Assembly (NCBI GenBank): GCA_009780585.1
Contig: WQZS01000012.1
Location: forward strand, 34,295-98,294
Reading direction: 5' to 3'
Length of the DNA: 64,000 nucleotides
Origin: Defluviitaleaceae bacterium
GTDB lineage: Bacteria; Bacillota; Clostridia; Lachnospirales; WQUN01
Numbering within the stretch: the first letter of the stretch is position 1; each line of letters begins with the position of its first letter. A program made the translations under genes and the position numbers. Of the stretch, positions 52,057-61,026 are shown in pieces. A model generated the notes under the pieces. That model saw only the letters and a program-made list of their open reading frames with translations, did not search any database and had not been told where the DNA came from.

Positions 52057-52486
52057 GTTACGCAGGGTAAAGAAAATCAAGAACGAAAAAATTACGATCA
52101 ACCTCACCCCCACCGAAGTGGGGCAAATCGATTACCTGGTGGAACGCGGCCTGTACACCAACCGTTCGGACTTCATCCGTTTGGCCATCCGTAAGCAAAC
52201 AGAATCGCATACCGGGGATATTAACCGTTTCCTCGCGCCCGAAATGCCCGAAACCGAACGGCTGCGCTATTTCGGCGGGTTGGGTTTTATGCGGCTTACG
52301 CACGCTTATGTAGAGAGTTTGATAACATTCGGCGCGAAGGTGCATATCAGTGTATTGGGCGCGCTGACCATTGACAAGGCCATCACCCGCGAGCAATTGT
52401 CGCAAGTGATGGCAGGTTGTAAGGTATACGGGAAGATATTTGCTGAGGAAGAGATTAAACAGTTGATAAAAGAAACGGCGTTGTAA
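52049..52486 (+). CDS. Ribbon-helix-helix (CopG-type) regulator
   Basis: The 145-residue protein has a basic start and an RHH domain (EKITINLTPTEVGQIDYLVERGLYTNRSDFIRLAIRKQ), then a C-terminal part (MRLTHAYVESLITFGAKVHISVLGALTIDKAITREQLSQVMAGCKVYGKIF) that may sense a signal or oligomerise. It overlaps degV and could regulate it; the target is not visible. Confidence 0.82.
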   Translation: MRRLRRVKKIKNEKITINLTPTEVGQIDYLVERGLYTNRSDFIRLAIRKQTESHTGDINRFLAPEMPETERLRYFGGLGFMRLTHAYVESLITFGAKVHISVLGALTIDKAITREQLSQVMAGCKVYGKIFAEEEIKQLIKETAL

Positions 52487-52503
52487 TAGCTACGCAACGC
52501 CAC

Positions 52504-52570
52504 GGAAAAGGATCGGCGGTTGCGCTCTCTTGAAGGCGAAGTCGTTCGCCGCAACCGCCGATCCTTTTCC
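52504..52570. terminator. Large 67-bp hairpin between convergent genes
   Basis: GGAAAAGGATCGGCGGTTGCG (52504-52524) pairs perfectly over 21 bp with 52550-52570; the loop holds a further GGCGAA/TTCGCC mini-hairpin. It lies 18 nt after the RHH gene and 31 nt from the reductase stop. Without a clear T tract it may be a bidirectional terminator or an inserted palindrome. Confidence 0.6.
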
Positions 52571-52600
52571 TGTATCCTTTGATACGGTTCTTTACGTCGT

Positions 52601-53731
52601 TTAATTCGTTAATATTTTGTGTGTCTCTTTTAGTTGTGCCATTACGGGCAATTTTTGGGGGCACTTTTTTTCACATTCGCCGCATTCGGTGCATTGGGCG
52701 GCGTCCGCGCTTTTGGTCCAGCCTTCGCCGCGCATCATTTCGGCGTAGGCTTTTTTCGCGTGTTCGGTCAGGCCGTATACCTTGTGGGTATTCATCATGC
52801 CGAAGAGGTGCGGGATGTTGATATTGGCGGGGCAGAGTTTGCAATAATCGCACGCGGTGCAGTAGAGCTCCGCCAGCTTTTTGTTCTCTTCCATCATAGA
52901 TTTGACTTGGGTTAGTTCATCGGCGGTCAGATGACCTGTTTTTGACGCGATTTTTACGTTTTCCTCGAGCATGGCGATGTTTTCCATACCCGATAGGCAA
53001 ATGTGAACGTTATCGTTGGCCAGTACGAAGCGCAGGGCCATTTCGGCGGTGCTGGCGGGTTTATCCTTAAGCAAGCCGCGGATTACCTCGCTGGGCGCGC
53101 CCAAACGACCGCCCGCGACCGGCCCCATAACGACCACGCCCATACCTTTTTCCTTCATGTAGGCGAGGTTTTCCTCGTTAGAACGGTCCAGCAGGTTATA
53201 CTGGATCAAGCAGGACGAAAAACGCCCGCTGTCCGCGATGTATTTTAAGTTTTCCGCGCTGTCATGGTAGGAGAACGAGAGGAACTTGATCAATCCTTCG
53301 TCCAACGCTTTCTGCGCGGCTTGCAGCGGGCCGTCGGTCAGCGTTTCCCAATGTTTGAAACCCTTTTGCCCGATACCCCAAAAATGGTAGAAATCGATAT
53401 AATCGGTGTCCATTTGCTTGAGGGAAGATTCCAAGCGTTTTGTCCAATCCGCGCCGGAGTCGTTTTCGATGGGGTTCTTGGTGGTGATGTAGACCTTGTC
53501 GCGGTAGCCCTTGATGGCTTTGCCGACGGCGATTTCGGATTGCTTGTCGTTATAATACGGCGCGGAATCGATATAATTCACGCCCAAGTCGAACGCGCGG
53601 CGCATCAGCGGGATGGCGAGCTCGTCGTTGACCATGTTCTTACCGTCCACTTGGTGCATGGGTAGGCGCATCGCCCCGAAGCCCAGCTTGGATACCTTAA
53701 CGCCCGTATTGCCGAAAGTTGAATACTGCAT
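52601..53731 (-). CDS. Aldo/keto reductase with C-terminal 2x[4Fe-4S] domain
   Basis: The 376-residue protein has an AKR barrel: MQYSTFGNTGVKVSKLGFGAMRLP, GVNYIDSAPYYNDKQSEIAVGKAIKGYRDKVYITTKNP, DYIDFYHFWG. A ferredoxin-like C-terminus has CTACDYCKLCPANI and CTECGECEKKCPQKLPVM. It belongs to the clostridial AKR/Fe-S group, probably NAD(P)H- or flavodoxin-linked; substrate unknown. ATG 53731 follows AAGGAGGG. Confidence 0.92.
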   Translation of the reverse strand: MQYSTFGNTGVKVSKLGFGAMRLPMHQVDGKNMVNDELAIPLMRRAFDLGVNYIDSAPYYNDKQSEIAVGKAIKGYRDKVYITTKNPIENDSGADWTKRLESSLKQMDTDYIDFYHFWGIGQKGFKHWETLTDGPLQAAQKALDEGLIKFLSFSYHDSAENLKYIADSGRFSSCLIQYNLLDRSNEENLAYMKEKGMGVVVMGPVAGGRLGAPSEVIRGLLKDKPASTAEMALRFVLANDNVHICLSGMENIAMLEENVKIASKTGHLTADELTQVKSMMEENKKLAELYCTACDYCKLCPANINIPHLFGMMNTHKVYGLTEHAKKAYAEMMRGEGWTKSADAAQCTECGECEKKCPQKLPVMAQLKETHKILTN

Positions 53732-53829
53732 ATGAAACCCTCCTTTTGTACGAGTATAGCAAAAAAAGGAAGGGCTTGGCAATTATTCCGCGTGATGCTA
53801 CACTCCGTTTGTAAAATTATGAGGAACGG

Positions 53830-54981
53830 GTGAATATTATGGATAATTTAATGAACGTTTTTATTCAAACCTTCGGCGGTACGGGTGATGAAATACGATC
53901 GTTCTTCACTCCCGGGCGCATTAACATCATCGGCGAACATATCGATTACAACGGCGGGTACGTCCTTCCCTGCTCCCTAAAGATGGGGACGCACGCGTTG
54001 ATCCGCAAACGCGGCGACGATACCGCCCGCTTCGCGAGTACGAATTTTGATTTGCAAGCGGAGATACCGCTCGATGATGTAGCGTTCGACCCCGCGCACG
54101 ATTGGGCCAATTACCCCAAGGGCATCGTCCGCCTCATGCAGGACGACGGGCATACGATCGGCGGCTTCGATATCCTTTTTTCGGGCGATATCCCCAACGC
54201 CGCGGGGTTGTCGTCTTCGGCTTCCATTGAACTGGTGACGGCAACCGCGCTCAACGATGTTTTTTCGCTTGGGTACGAGCCGATCGAGCTCGTCAAGCTG
54301 TCGCAAAGGGCCGAAAACCAATTCTGCGGGGTTAATTGCGGCATCATGGACCAATTTGCCGTGGGCATGGGCAAGGACGGCCACGCGATTTACCTGCATT
54401 GCGATACGCTGGATTACAAGCACGTACCGCTTAATTTGGGCGGATACACAATCGTCGTGATGAACACCAACAAACGCCGCCAGCTTAACGAATCGAAATA
54501 CAACGAACGCCGAAGCGAATGTGAGCAGGCGCTGGCGTTTTTATTAAGAGCGAAATCCGCGTCAACTTCGTGTCAATTCGACACGAAGTTGACCGACCTC
54601 ACCCCCGAGGCGTTCGCGGAATTGTCGCACCTTATCCCCGACGAAACCCTGCGCCGCCGCGCGCGTCACGTCATCCAAGAAAACGAACGCGTCAAACAAG
54701 CCGTAGCCGCGCTCGAATCGGGCGACATGGAAACGCTGGGCGAATTATTAAACCAATCCCACGCTTCCCTGCGCGACGACTACGAGGTCACGGGGCTTGA
54801 ACTCGACACCCTCGTAAGCGAAGCGCAAAAAAACCCCGTTTGCATCGGCGCGAGGATGACCGGGGCGGGGTTTGGCGGCTGCGCGATCGCGCTGATGAAA
54901 AAGGACGCGGTTGACGGTTTCGCCGAAGGTGTTATCGCAGGGTACGAGAAGGTTGTGGGGTACGCGCCGAGTTTGTATTGA
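53830..54981 (+). CDS. galK: Galactokinase
   Basis: GalK phosphorylates galactose in the Leloir pathway. The 383-residue GHMP kinase has FTPGRINIIGEHIDYNGGYVLPCSL, the ATP loop GDIPNAAGLSSSASIELV, CGIMDQFAVGMG and ARMTGAGFGGCAIALM. GTG 53830 has AGGA close upstream; ATG 53839 is an alternative. Compared with the family it has extra residues TSCQFDTKL before LTDLTPEAF, encoded by a 27-bp palindrome at 54564-54590. No galT or galE is adjacent. Confidence 0.95.
   Translation: MNIMDNLMNVFIQTFGGTGDEIRSFFTPGRINIIGEHIDYNGGYVLPCSLKMGTHALIRKRGDDTARFASTNFDLQAEIPLDDVAFDPAHDWANYPKGIVRLMQDDGHTIGGFDILFSGDIPNAAGLSSSASIELVTATALNDVFSLGYEPIELVKLSQRAENQFCGVNCGIMDQFAVGMGKDGHAIYLHCDTLDYKHVPLNLGGYTIVVMNTNKRRQLNESKYNERRSECEQALAFLLRAKSASTSCQFDTKLTDLTPEAFAELSHLIPDETLRRRARHVIQENERVKQAVAALESGDMETLGELLNQSHASLRDDYEVTGLELDTLVSEAQKNPVCIGARMTGAGFGGCAIALMKKDAVDGFAEGVIAGYEKVVGYAPSLY
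54564..54590. repeat. 27-bp palindromic element inside galK
   Basis: Left arm AACTTCGTGTC is perfectly complementary to the right arm GACACGAAGTT over 11 bp, with a 5-nt AATTC centre. It is inserted in the same codon phase as the mnmA copy, giving T-S-x5-K-L. Confidence 0.85.
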
Positions 54982-55036
54982 TTATTTTATCTGTAAAATC
55001 GGCGGCTTTATCGGCAGCAGCCAAAATATCGTAATA

Positions 55037-55690
55037 TTAGAATTGCATCACCCCATCCGACATTCTGTAAACAACATCGGCTTTTTTAACTATGTCCATG
55101 TTATGCGTAACAACAACCACACAATAATTTTTTTTATCCGCCAAATGCTTTAGGATGTCCATTACATTTTCACCGTTTTGAACATCCAAGTTTCCGGTGG
55201 GTTCATCTGCCAGCAGTACCTTCGCACCTGTGGAAAGCGCGCGGGCTATGGCGACGCGCTGCTGTTCGCCGCCGGAAAGGTTTGAAGGGTAACGCCCGTG
55301 CTTTTCTTCGTTTATACCTACGGATTCCAAATAGCCCCTCGCCCGCTCCCTTGCCTTGTAATGCACGATGCCGTTCATTTTCATGGGATAACATACATTT
55401 TCGATGGCCGTCATAAGCGGGAACAAATGAAACGCTTGGAATATCATGGATACACGCTCACGGCGGTACAAGTCCGGGTCAAGCTCCGTCAGGCTTTCAT
55501 TGTCAATAAAGATTTCACCGCTTGTTGGTTTGTCAAGCCCCGCCAAAACAGACAGCAAAGTTGTTTTACCGCTGCCGGACGTACCCATCACCACATTAAG
55601 TTTGCCATCCTCAAATATACAGGACACATTTTTTACAGCGTCATGGCCGCTGTTTTTATAACGATAGCTTACATTTTCAAGTCTTAGCAT
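55037..55690 (-). CDS. ABC transporter ATPase (MacB/LolD-like)
   Basis: The 217-residue ATPase has Walker [21 protein letters not shown]-loop [15 protein letters not shown], signature [17 protein letters not shown], Walker [13 protein letters not shown] and the H-loop [10 protein letters not shown]. It pairs with the two FtsX-type permeases encoded upstream on the same strand (26 nt from the second). ATG 55690 follows GGAGG at 8 nt. Such PadR-controlled exporters often handle peptides or antibiotics. Confidence 0.93.
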   Translation of the reverse strand: MLRLENVSYRYKNSGHDAVKNVSCIFEDGKLNVVMGTSGSGKTTLLSVLAGLDKPTSGEIFIDNESLTELDPDLYRRERVSMIFQAFHLFPLMTAIENVCYPMKMNGIVHYKARERARGYLESVGINEEKHGRYPSNLSGGEQQRVAIARALSTGAKVLLADEPTGNLDVQNGENVMDILKHLADKKNYCVVVVTHNMDIVKKADVVYRMSDGVMQF

Positions 55691-55716
55691 TTGTCTTCCC
55701 TCCACGTAATACCCGG

Positions 55717-57135
55717 TTATTCCTTAACTTGTAACAAATCAAGCGGAGCGCGTATGCTGACCAACACAGCACCGACAAATGACCCCATGCTTGTTCCGAA
55801 CAGATATAAAACCGCAAAAAGCAATATTTTTGCAATGCCTTCAATACTTAAAAATTGCGTGAATATAACCCCCAAAGCCACACCTATTAAACATAAAACG
55901 GTGTTTTCCGCGAGTAACATAATACGGACACGGGTTTTCGTCGTTCCCAACATACGCATAATAGCGGCGATTTTAGCGTTTTGGAGCGTAAACAAAACCG
56001 ACAACCCCGTACCAATCGCTACGGAAAAAGCAATCGCAACCGGATATAAAAGTTGGAATAAAGCCAACGTATCTTCCATTTGCCCAACGACTACCCGCAA
56101 TTCCTCATCATGTATAAATACATTCATTTGCATAAAATGATTTTGCCGTGAATTACGGACAACGCCCGTGACTTCTTCCCGAATGGCAGTTATATCCCTG
56201 TTCACCGCCGTATCCAGTTCAAACCGTAACGTGATATAACCCAATTCATTCCCGCGAATCAACTCCAATGCGTATAATGGCAGAAGTGTGGCGTTACGCG
56301 CCATTTGACGGTCAATACCGCCATTGTGTGAACCAATAATGATGATTGGGTACTGTTCGTGCCGTTGTTTTATGCTTCTGTGAAAGGGGGGTTCATCGTT
56401 GAAAGGGCGGCCAATAAACGCCGTATCCCCCACACTAAGCCCCCTTTGTGCAAGTGTGTGTTCCGAAACAATGACGGGAATCGGCGATTGAAGGGTGGCG
56501 TCGGAGTATACAAAATTATTTTTATCAAACCCCGGCATAAAATGAATTTCCAAAAGCGGGACTACCATATCCGGCCAAAGCCCTTCCAAATCCGTCATCC
56601 TGATTCCACCGGGGGCAACATCGGGCCGCGTTTCAAATTCACGTTTAAATAAGTCAAGGTCGTTAAACGAAAAAAGCGGGTCAACCCGCGTTATCCAACC
56701 GTCATCACGGCCATGCAGCGCGTTGTAATATAGATAGGTTTCCTCAAAAAATTCGTCCCAAAAATCTTTTTCAATCCCCGCGGGGAAATTTCCGTCACTA
56801 TCGGTTGGGATAATAAAAAACCACGGATATGAGGCTTCAACATATGTGTTATTAATAAATTCCAACGCCGTCAGATTATCCACCGTAGTACGTAAAATAT
56901 CGTTACGCATCCAATGGGACAAAATATTGATTCCCATAGGGTCTGCCCTATGCACATATCCGGTCACAACCGTTGTGTTATAAAGCCGGTCAACTTCACG
57001 TTCATAATTATTTATCACTTTTTGCAAAACACCTAAAGCGACAATAATGATTAAAGCCGTTAACACCAAAAAACCGGATTTTACAGGCGCGCGGAAAATT
57101 TGACGCATAACAAATTGTAAGCTCTCCTTGTTCAT
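55717..57135 (-). CDS. FtsX-like ABC permease
   Basis: The 472-residue permease has one N-terminal helix (PVKSGFLVLTALIIIVALGVL), a long exterior domain (about 40-350), and three C-terminal helices including LFQLLYPVAIAFSVAIGTGLSVLFTLQNAKIAAIMRMLGTTKTRVRIMLLAE, the FtsX/MacB signature region. The start overlaps the stop of the 685-residue permease as ATGA; the frame open to 57267 is discounted. It works with the ATPase at 55037. Confidence 0.87.
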   Translation of the reverse strand: MNKESLQFVMRQIFRAPVKSGFLVLTALIIIVALGVLQKVINNYEREVDRLYNTTVVTGYVHRADPMGINILSHWMRNDILRTTVDNLTALEFINNTYVEASYPWFFIIPTDSDGNFPAGIEKDFWDEFFEETYLYYNALHGRDDGWITRVDPLFSFNDLDLFKREFETRPDVAPGGIRMTDLEGLWPDMVVPLLEIHFMPGFDKNNFVYSDATLQSPIPVIVSEHTLAQRGLSVGDTAFIGRPFNDEPPFHRSIKQRHEQYPIIIIGSHNGGIDRQMARNATLLPLYALELIRGNELGYITLRFELDTAVNRDITAIREEVTGVVRNSRQNHFMQMNVFIHDEELRVVVGQMEDTLALFQLLYPVAIAFSVAIGTGLSVLFTLQNAKIAAIMRMLGTTKTRVRIMLLAENTVLCLIGVALGVIFTQFLSIEGIAKILLFAVLYLFGTSMGSFVGAVLVSIRAPLDLLQVKE

Positions 57136-59189
57136 CTTCTTTTTACCCGCTTGCTGCCGCCGCCTTGTAAAAGCACCAACACGGGACGTTTTGCAATAAG
57201 TAACGCGCCCAAATACACCGCCGCAAGCATAAAAATGAATGACGCACCCACCATAACCGCGAACCAATATAACGGCAGGCCAAAACCAATATCGTACCCC
57301 ATTACCATGTCACCCATAATATTTTCCGCTCCCTTTAACGCGATAAACCACCCAATAATACCGCCTGTTATCATTGACAAGAAACCGAAAAATAATATCG
57401 GTGTACAAAGTTTGCGTATCACGCTGCGGATCGGACTGCCCAGCAATCGTAAAATAACCAAATCCTTGCGTCTCTGATACATATACAAAAAAGTCACAAA
57501 ACCCAATACCAAAGCCGACATTATGCTGAAAACAATAAAATTAACGGTTATGGACTGTAAAACAGGCTCGGCAGTTAACCAATAATTAGCCGCTCCCGTG
57601 GGAAGCAAGGTTAAGGTTATACCGCGTGAAGCAAGCACATCCCTGTTCTCCAACAGAAACGCGCTTTCATTCCGGGGGTTTGCCAATTCAAAGCTGTACC
57701 ACACATCCCATAAAAAATCATCGTAGCCGTGGATTTCATCAACAAGTTTAAAATCATGCGGCAGAAGGGAATCGGGGATATATATTAAATTGTCAAAATT
57801 AGGTTCCCACCGTGCGTGTTTATCGAATATACCCACGATTTCCAATTCCAAACCCGAAACAATAAATTCTGTCGGGTCGCCGTGAATCAAAAATTCCACA
57901 TAACCGTCTTGAAAGCGGATATTCTCAACACCGGGGCCGAAATGTTCGGTAAAGAAACCCCAACGGGTTGCAACAACGCGCTGGTTCGCGGGGATGCTGA
58001 TGGTTATTGTGTCACCTGTTTCCAGTCCCCTTGTCTCGGCAAACAGATAATGGATAACCACCACGGGATTTTTATTTATGTAGTCATCACGGGTAAGGAA
58101 GCGACCGCCATGTAATGTAAAAATATCCATGTGTACCTGGGGCATCGCGTCCATACCGGACGTTGTCCGTAACCATAAAACGCTGTGGTTGTAACGCATA
58201 CGTTCGATTTCGCCGTCTAATCCTTCCAACCCCGGCGTGTTGGGGTCTACTTCTCCGAACGGTACGGGAACATACCACAAGCCGTAATCATTTAACGGGT
58301 ACATGTATAAACGGTCAAGCGTACCTCCGACCGTCGGGCGCCTTCCGAAAAATCCGTCAATTTCATGGAAAAGATAGTGCGCCCCTTTGAAAAAATAACG
58401 CTGTCCGACTTCCAAGCCCGCCGGCGGATTTTCCCCGTCATCGGGTATATGCATGTGCATGGTTACGTTGTATCCCGCCGCCGCGTGTTCGGGGAAACCT
58501 ACGGCAACATCGTCTACCCGTAACCGTAACCGCACAGCCGACCCGCCGCGCATATAATCCATTTGTATCAATTCCGCATAAAAAAACGTAAAATGCAACC
58601 GTTCGGAGCGCGGATAATCTGTTTCAAAAAAGCGAAAACCACGTATGTCCGCGCTAAGTTTATCGTGTAAAACGGCTTCCGCGCCGCGCCGTCTGTCCTC
58701 TGTCAACGCAAAGCTGCTGCCGGCAATAACCTCCGCGCCCGTAAGGATATTCGCATACATTTCACCATCCATCCGCAAGAAACCAATGGAACGGTAAAAC
58801 CCGCCGATTTCATGAATCCTATCGCGTACCACTAAAAATTCCGTGCCGCGCAAAACAAAAGCAAATGAAATAAGGCAGACAAGCAAAAATAAAAATACAG
58901 TCCGAACCGGTTGACGCAAGGATGATTGTATAAATACGTTTCCTTTCGCCCACTCCGGCGCGGGGCGGTTGGCACGGTTGAGTTCCTTTCCCAATTCCGC
59001 GGCGTTTCCCATATGGGTGACGGCTCGTATAGCGGCTGTTTCTTCGTCTATGCCCTGCGCTATATACATATCCTTTCGGTCAATGATATGTTCACGCAGT
59101 TCCTCCGCCACATCGGCACGGGCTTTTTCCCAGCGGATGTAATTGCCGACTTCGTTAACGTAAGCGTCAATTTTATGTTTCGACCGCAT
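57132..59189 (-). CDS. Large FtsX-like permease with N-terminal prefix domain
   Basis: The 685-residue protein starts with a cytoplasmic helical prefix (KIDAYVNEVGNYIRWEKARADVAEELREHIIDRKDMYIAQGIDEETAAIRAVTHMGNAAELGKELNR) of the permease-prefix/DUF1700 type, then a helix at about 95-112, an exterior domain of about 420 residues, and three C-terminal helices with MYQRRKDLVILRLLGSPIRSVIRKL. It is an unequal partner of the 472-residue permease. Its start overlaps the PadR gene by 17 bp. Confidence 0.86.
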   Translation of the reverse strand: MRSKHKIDAYVNEVGNYIRWEKARADVAEELREHIIDRKDMYIAQGIDEETAAIRAVTHMGNAAELGKELNRANRPAPEWAKGNVFIQSSLRQPVRTVFLFLLVCLISFAFVLRGTEFLVVRDRIHEIGGFYRSIGFLRMDGEMYANILTGAEVIAGSSFALTEDRRRGAEAVLHDKLSADIRGFRFFETDYPRSERLHFTFFYAELIQMDYMRGGSAVRLRLRVDDVAVGFPEHAAAGYNVTMHMHIPDDGENPPAGLEVGQRYFFKGAHYLFHEIDGFFGRRPTVGGTLDRLYMYPLNDYGLWYVPVPFGEVDPNTPGLEGLDGEIERMRYNHSVLWLRTTSGMDAMPQVHMDIFTLHGGRFLTRDDYINKNPVVVIHYLFAETRGLETGDTITISIPANQRVVATRWGFFTEHFGPGVENIRFQDGYVEFLIHGDPTEFIVSGLELEIVGIFDKHARWEPNFDNLIYIPDSLLPHDFKLVDEIHGYDDFLWDVWYSFELANPRNESAFLLENRDVLASRGITLTLLPTGAANYWLTAEPVLQSITVNFIVFSIMSALVLGFVTFLYMYQRRKDLVILRLLGSPIRSVIRKLCTPILFFGFLSMITGGIIGWFIALKGAENIMGDMVMGYDIGFGLPLYWFAVMVGASFIFMLAAVYLGALLIAKRPVLVLLQGGGSKRVKRR

Positions 59190-59520
59190 ACCGCAGCCCC
59201 CCTCCCATGATGGTATTTACGGAGTTTGTGTATGCCAGCCATTCATCCCATTTTTTTGCGAGATGTTCCCTGCCGCTTGCCGTAATTCGATAATACTTCC
59301 GATCCTTGCCTTCCTCGGTTTCACTTCGGTAAGAAGTGACCAACCCATCATTTTCAAGATTGTGCATGATAGGGTAAAGGATTCCCGTTTTTATGTTAAA
59401 CGCGTCGAAGGATTTTTTGGCAAGGGCTACAATGATTTGATGCCCATACATATCCTCGCTGTCAAGGAGCTTGAGTATCATCATAATGGTATTCCCCGGC
59501 AGGTACTTTTTTTCGGCCAT
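59173..59520 (-). CDS. PadR-family transcriptional regulator
   Basis: The 115-residue protein has the PadR winged helix: LPGNTIMMILKLLDSEDMYGHQIIVALAKKSFDAFNIKTGILYPIMHNLENDGLVTSYR, then RKYYRITASGREHLAKKWDEW. It probably represses its own operon, which includes the downstream permeases and ATPase. ATG 59520 follows GGAGG at 8 nt; the frame to 59571 crosses the dyad at 59549-59566. Confidence 0.93.
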   Translation of the reverse strand: MAEKKYLPGNTIMMILKLLDSEDMYGHQIIVALAKKSFDAFNIKTGILYPIMHNLENDGLVTSYRSETEEGKDRKYYRITASGREHLAKKWDEWLAYTNSVNTIMGGGLRYAVET

Positions 59521-59548
59521 AACTTCTTCCTCCGCAGTAGATATTCTA

Positions 59549-59566
59549 CTATCCATAATATGATAG
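59549..59566. promoter_or_regulatory. Candidate PadR operator
   Basis: CTATC, 8 nt, GATAG dyad 28 bp upstream of the padR start, with further ATACTAT/ATAGTA-like half sites beside it. Confidence 0.5.
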
Positions 59567-59643
59567 AACACATACTATTGTCAAGCAATCCCCAAATATA
59601 CGTACATGGAAATTAAACCGTCGGCCCGATGTACGAGGCGGTG

Positions 59644-59738
59644 CTATATAAAAACGCCTCCCCGGTGACACCGGGAGGCGGGTGATAACCCTGTGCGGGG
59701 GCATCTTATGATGCTTGAGCTTCCCGCATGGGGTTTTT
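59644..59738 (-). ncRNA. Structured RNA module, copy 2
   Basis: Minus-strand copy of the module at 38684, starting 31 nt after the histidine-kinase stop. It keeps AACCC/GGGTT, TGCGGG/CCCGCA, the AAGCTCAA bulge and GCATC/GATGC. The second hairpin is strong (CGCCTCCCGGTG/CACCGGGGAGGCG) and is followed by TTTTTATATAG, a good intrinsic terminator. Confidence 0.65.
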
Positions 59739-59769
59739 GTTTTTGATTCCCCGCGTTCCGCCCGCCGCT

Positions 59770-61026
59770 TCACACATCTATTATCACATAAGCCGTAAAC
59801 GTATTCCCGTCCCATTCGGTAATCAGCTTCCCGCCGTACCGTTCCACTACCGCCTGTACGCTTCGCAGCCCGAACCCGCCGTCCTTCTTGCCGGAGACCG
59901 GCTGCCCGTCGTCAGACAAAACCGTTCCGTCAAAACTGTTCTTAACCGTGACGGCAAATTGCTGATGTTTGTAATTGGCTTTCAATTCAATATACCGTCC
60001 GCTGTCAAGTTTAAGAGCGGCTTCCACGGCGTTCTCCAAAAGGTTGCCAAGCACAACGCACATTTCATAGTTGGGAACGGACATGGGTTCCGGCAACGCG
60101 GCTTCAAAGCCGCAGCTAATGCCCGACTTGCGGCAGCGTTCCGCGTAACCCGACAGCAGCGCGTTTATAACCGTGTTTTTGCAGAAAACCGGCAGTTCGT
60201 TTTCCGTGACGAGGGATTCGACTTCCGACAAATACCCGTCCACTTCGTCCCCTTTGCCGGAGCGCAGCATTTCCCGCGCCGCGCTGATATGGTACTTGAC
60301 ATCATGGCGCATGATACGGAGCGAGTTTTGCTGATCGTTCATCTTCTCATAATGACCGCGCCCGGAGGATATGATGCTGTTCGCGAACTCCGCTTCGACG
60401 CGCCGCTTTGTTTTTTCGTGTGTGTTGATAATGGCATAACACAAAGCACAAAATGTGCAAAACGCGAACACCAGCAATGAAATACGTTGCACTCCGTCAG
60501 AAACGGAAATGACGACCACCATTGCGGCATATGTGAACGCTGCCATGAATGAAAACAGCAGCCATATTTTTTTGCCGCTGCTTATGAAAATTTTTGCAAA
60601 CAGACTCCGCGCAAATAGAAGAATAAACAAAGTGTACACGGTATACATGAGCATCGTTAAATTAAACACCGCCAGCCAGAATTCGCTGCTTTCCGCTTGG
60701 GTGAATATCCCGGAAATCGCGCTTGCCAACGCCAGTTGAAACCCCGTACATACCATTACGAAGAATATGACGAATACCCTTTGAAGAAAATATCCTTTCG
60801 ACAGGATAATAAACAACGGGGCATGAACGAAAGCACCGTAAAATCTGTAAAACGTGCTTTGCGTTCCCGTAAGGTATAGGATGATATGCACAACGACACT
60901 AAATATTATGGGTACGCATATAGTGGCAATCTTCCCGAACCTGTGCGGGAACGCAATAAACATGGTCAGATAATTGATTATCAATGTAATTGCGGTTATT
61001 AGTAAAAACGCGGTATCTATGTTCAT
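59770..61026 (-). CDS. AgrC-like GHKL sensor histidine kinase
   Basis: The 418-residue protein has about six membrane helices in residues 1-205 with little exterior sequence, then a kinase core: H-box RIMRHDVKYHI, N-box VLGNLLENAVEAAL and G-box KKDGGFGLRSVQAVVERYGGKL. This is the AgrC/peptide-sensing topology. Its start overlaps the response-regulator stop as ATGA. No agrB or agrD gene is visible. It is followed directly by the structured RNA module. Confidence 0.9.
   Translation of the reverse strand: MNIDTAFLLITAITLIINYLTMFIAFPHRFGKIATICVPIIFSVVVHIILYLTGTQSTFYRFYGAFVHAPLFIILSKGYFLQRVFVIFFVMVCTGFQLALASAISGIFTQAESSEFWLAVFNLTMLMYTVYTLFILLFARSLFAKIFISSGKKIWLLFSFMAAFTYAAMVVVISVSDGVQRISLLVFAFCTFCALCYAIINTHEKTKRRVEAEFANSIISSGRGHYEKMNDQQNSLRIMRHDVKYHISAAREMLRSGKGDEVDGYLSEVESLVTENELPVFCKNTVINALLSGYAERCRKSGISCGFEAALPEPMSVPNYEMCVVLGNLLENAVEAALKLDSGRYIELKANYKHQQFAVTVKNSFDGTVLSDDGQPVSGKKDGGFGLRSVQAVVERYGGKLITEWDGNTFTAYVIIDV

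Noticed and set aside
59728..60480. 250-codon plus-strand open frame
   Set aside because: It is antisense to the clear AgrC-like kinase core and has no ribosome site or family motif.
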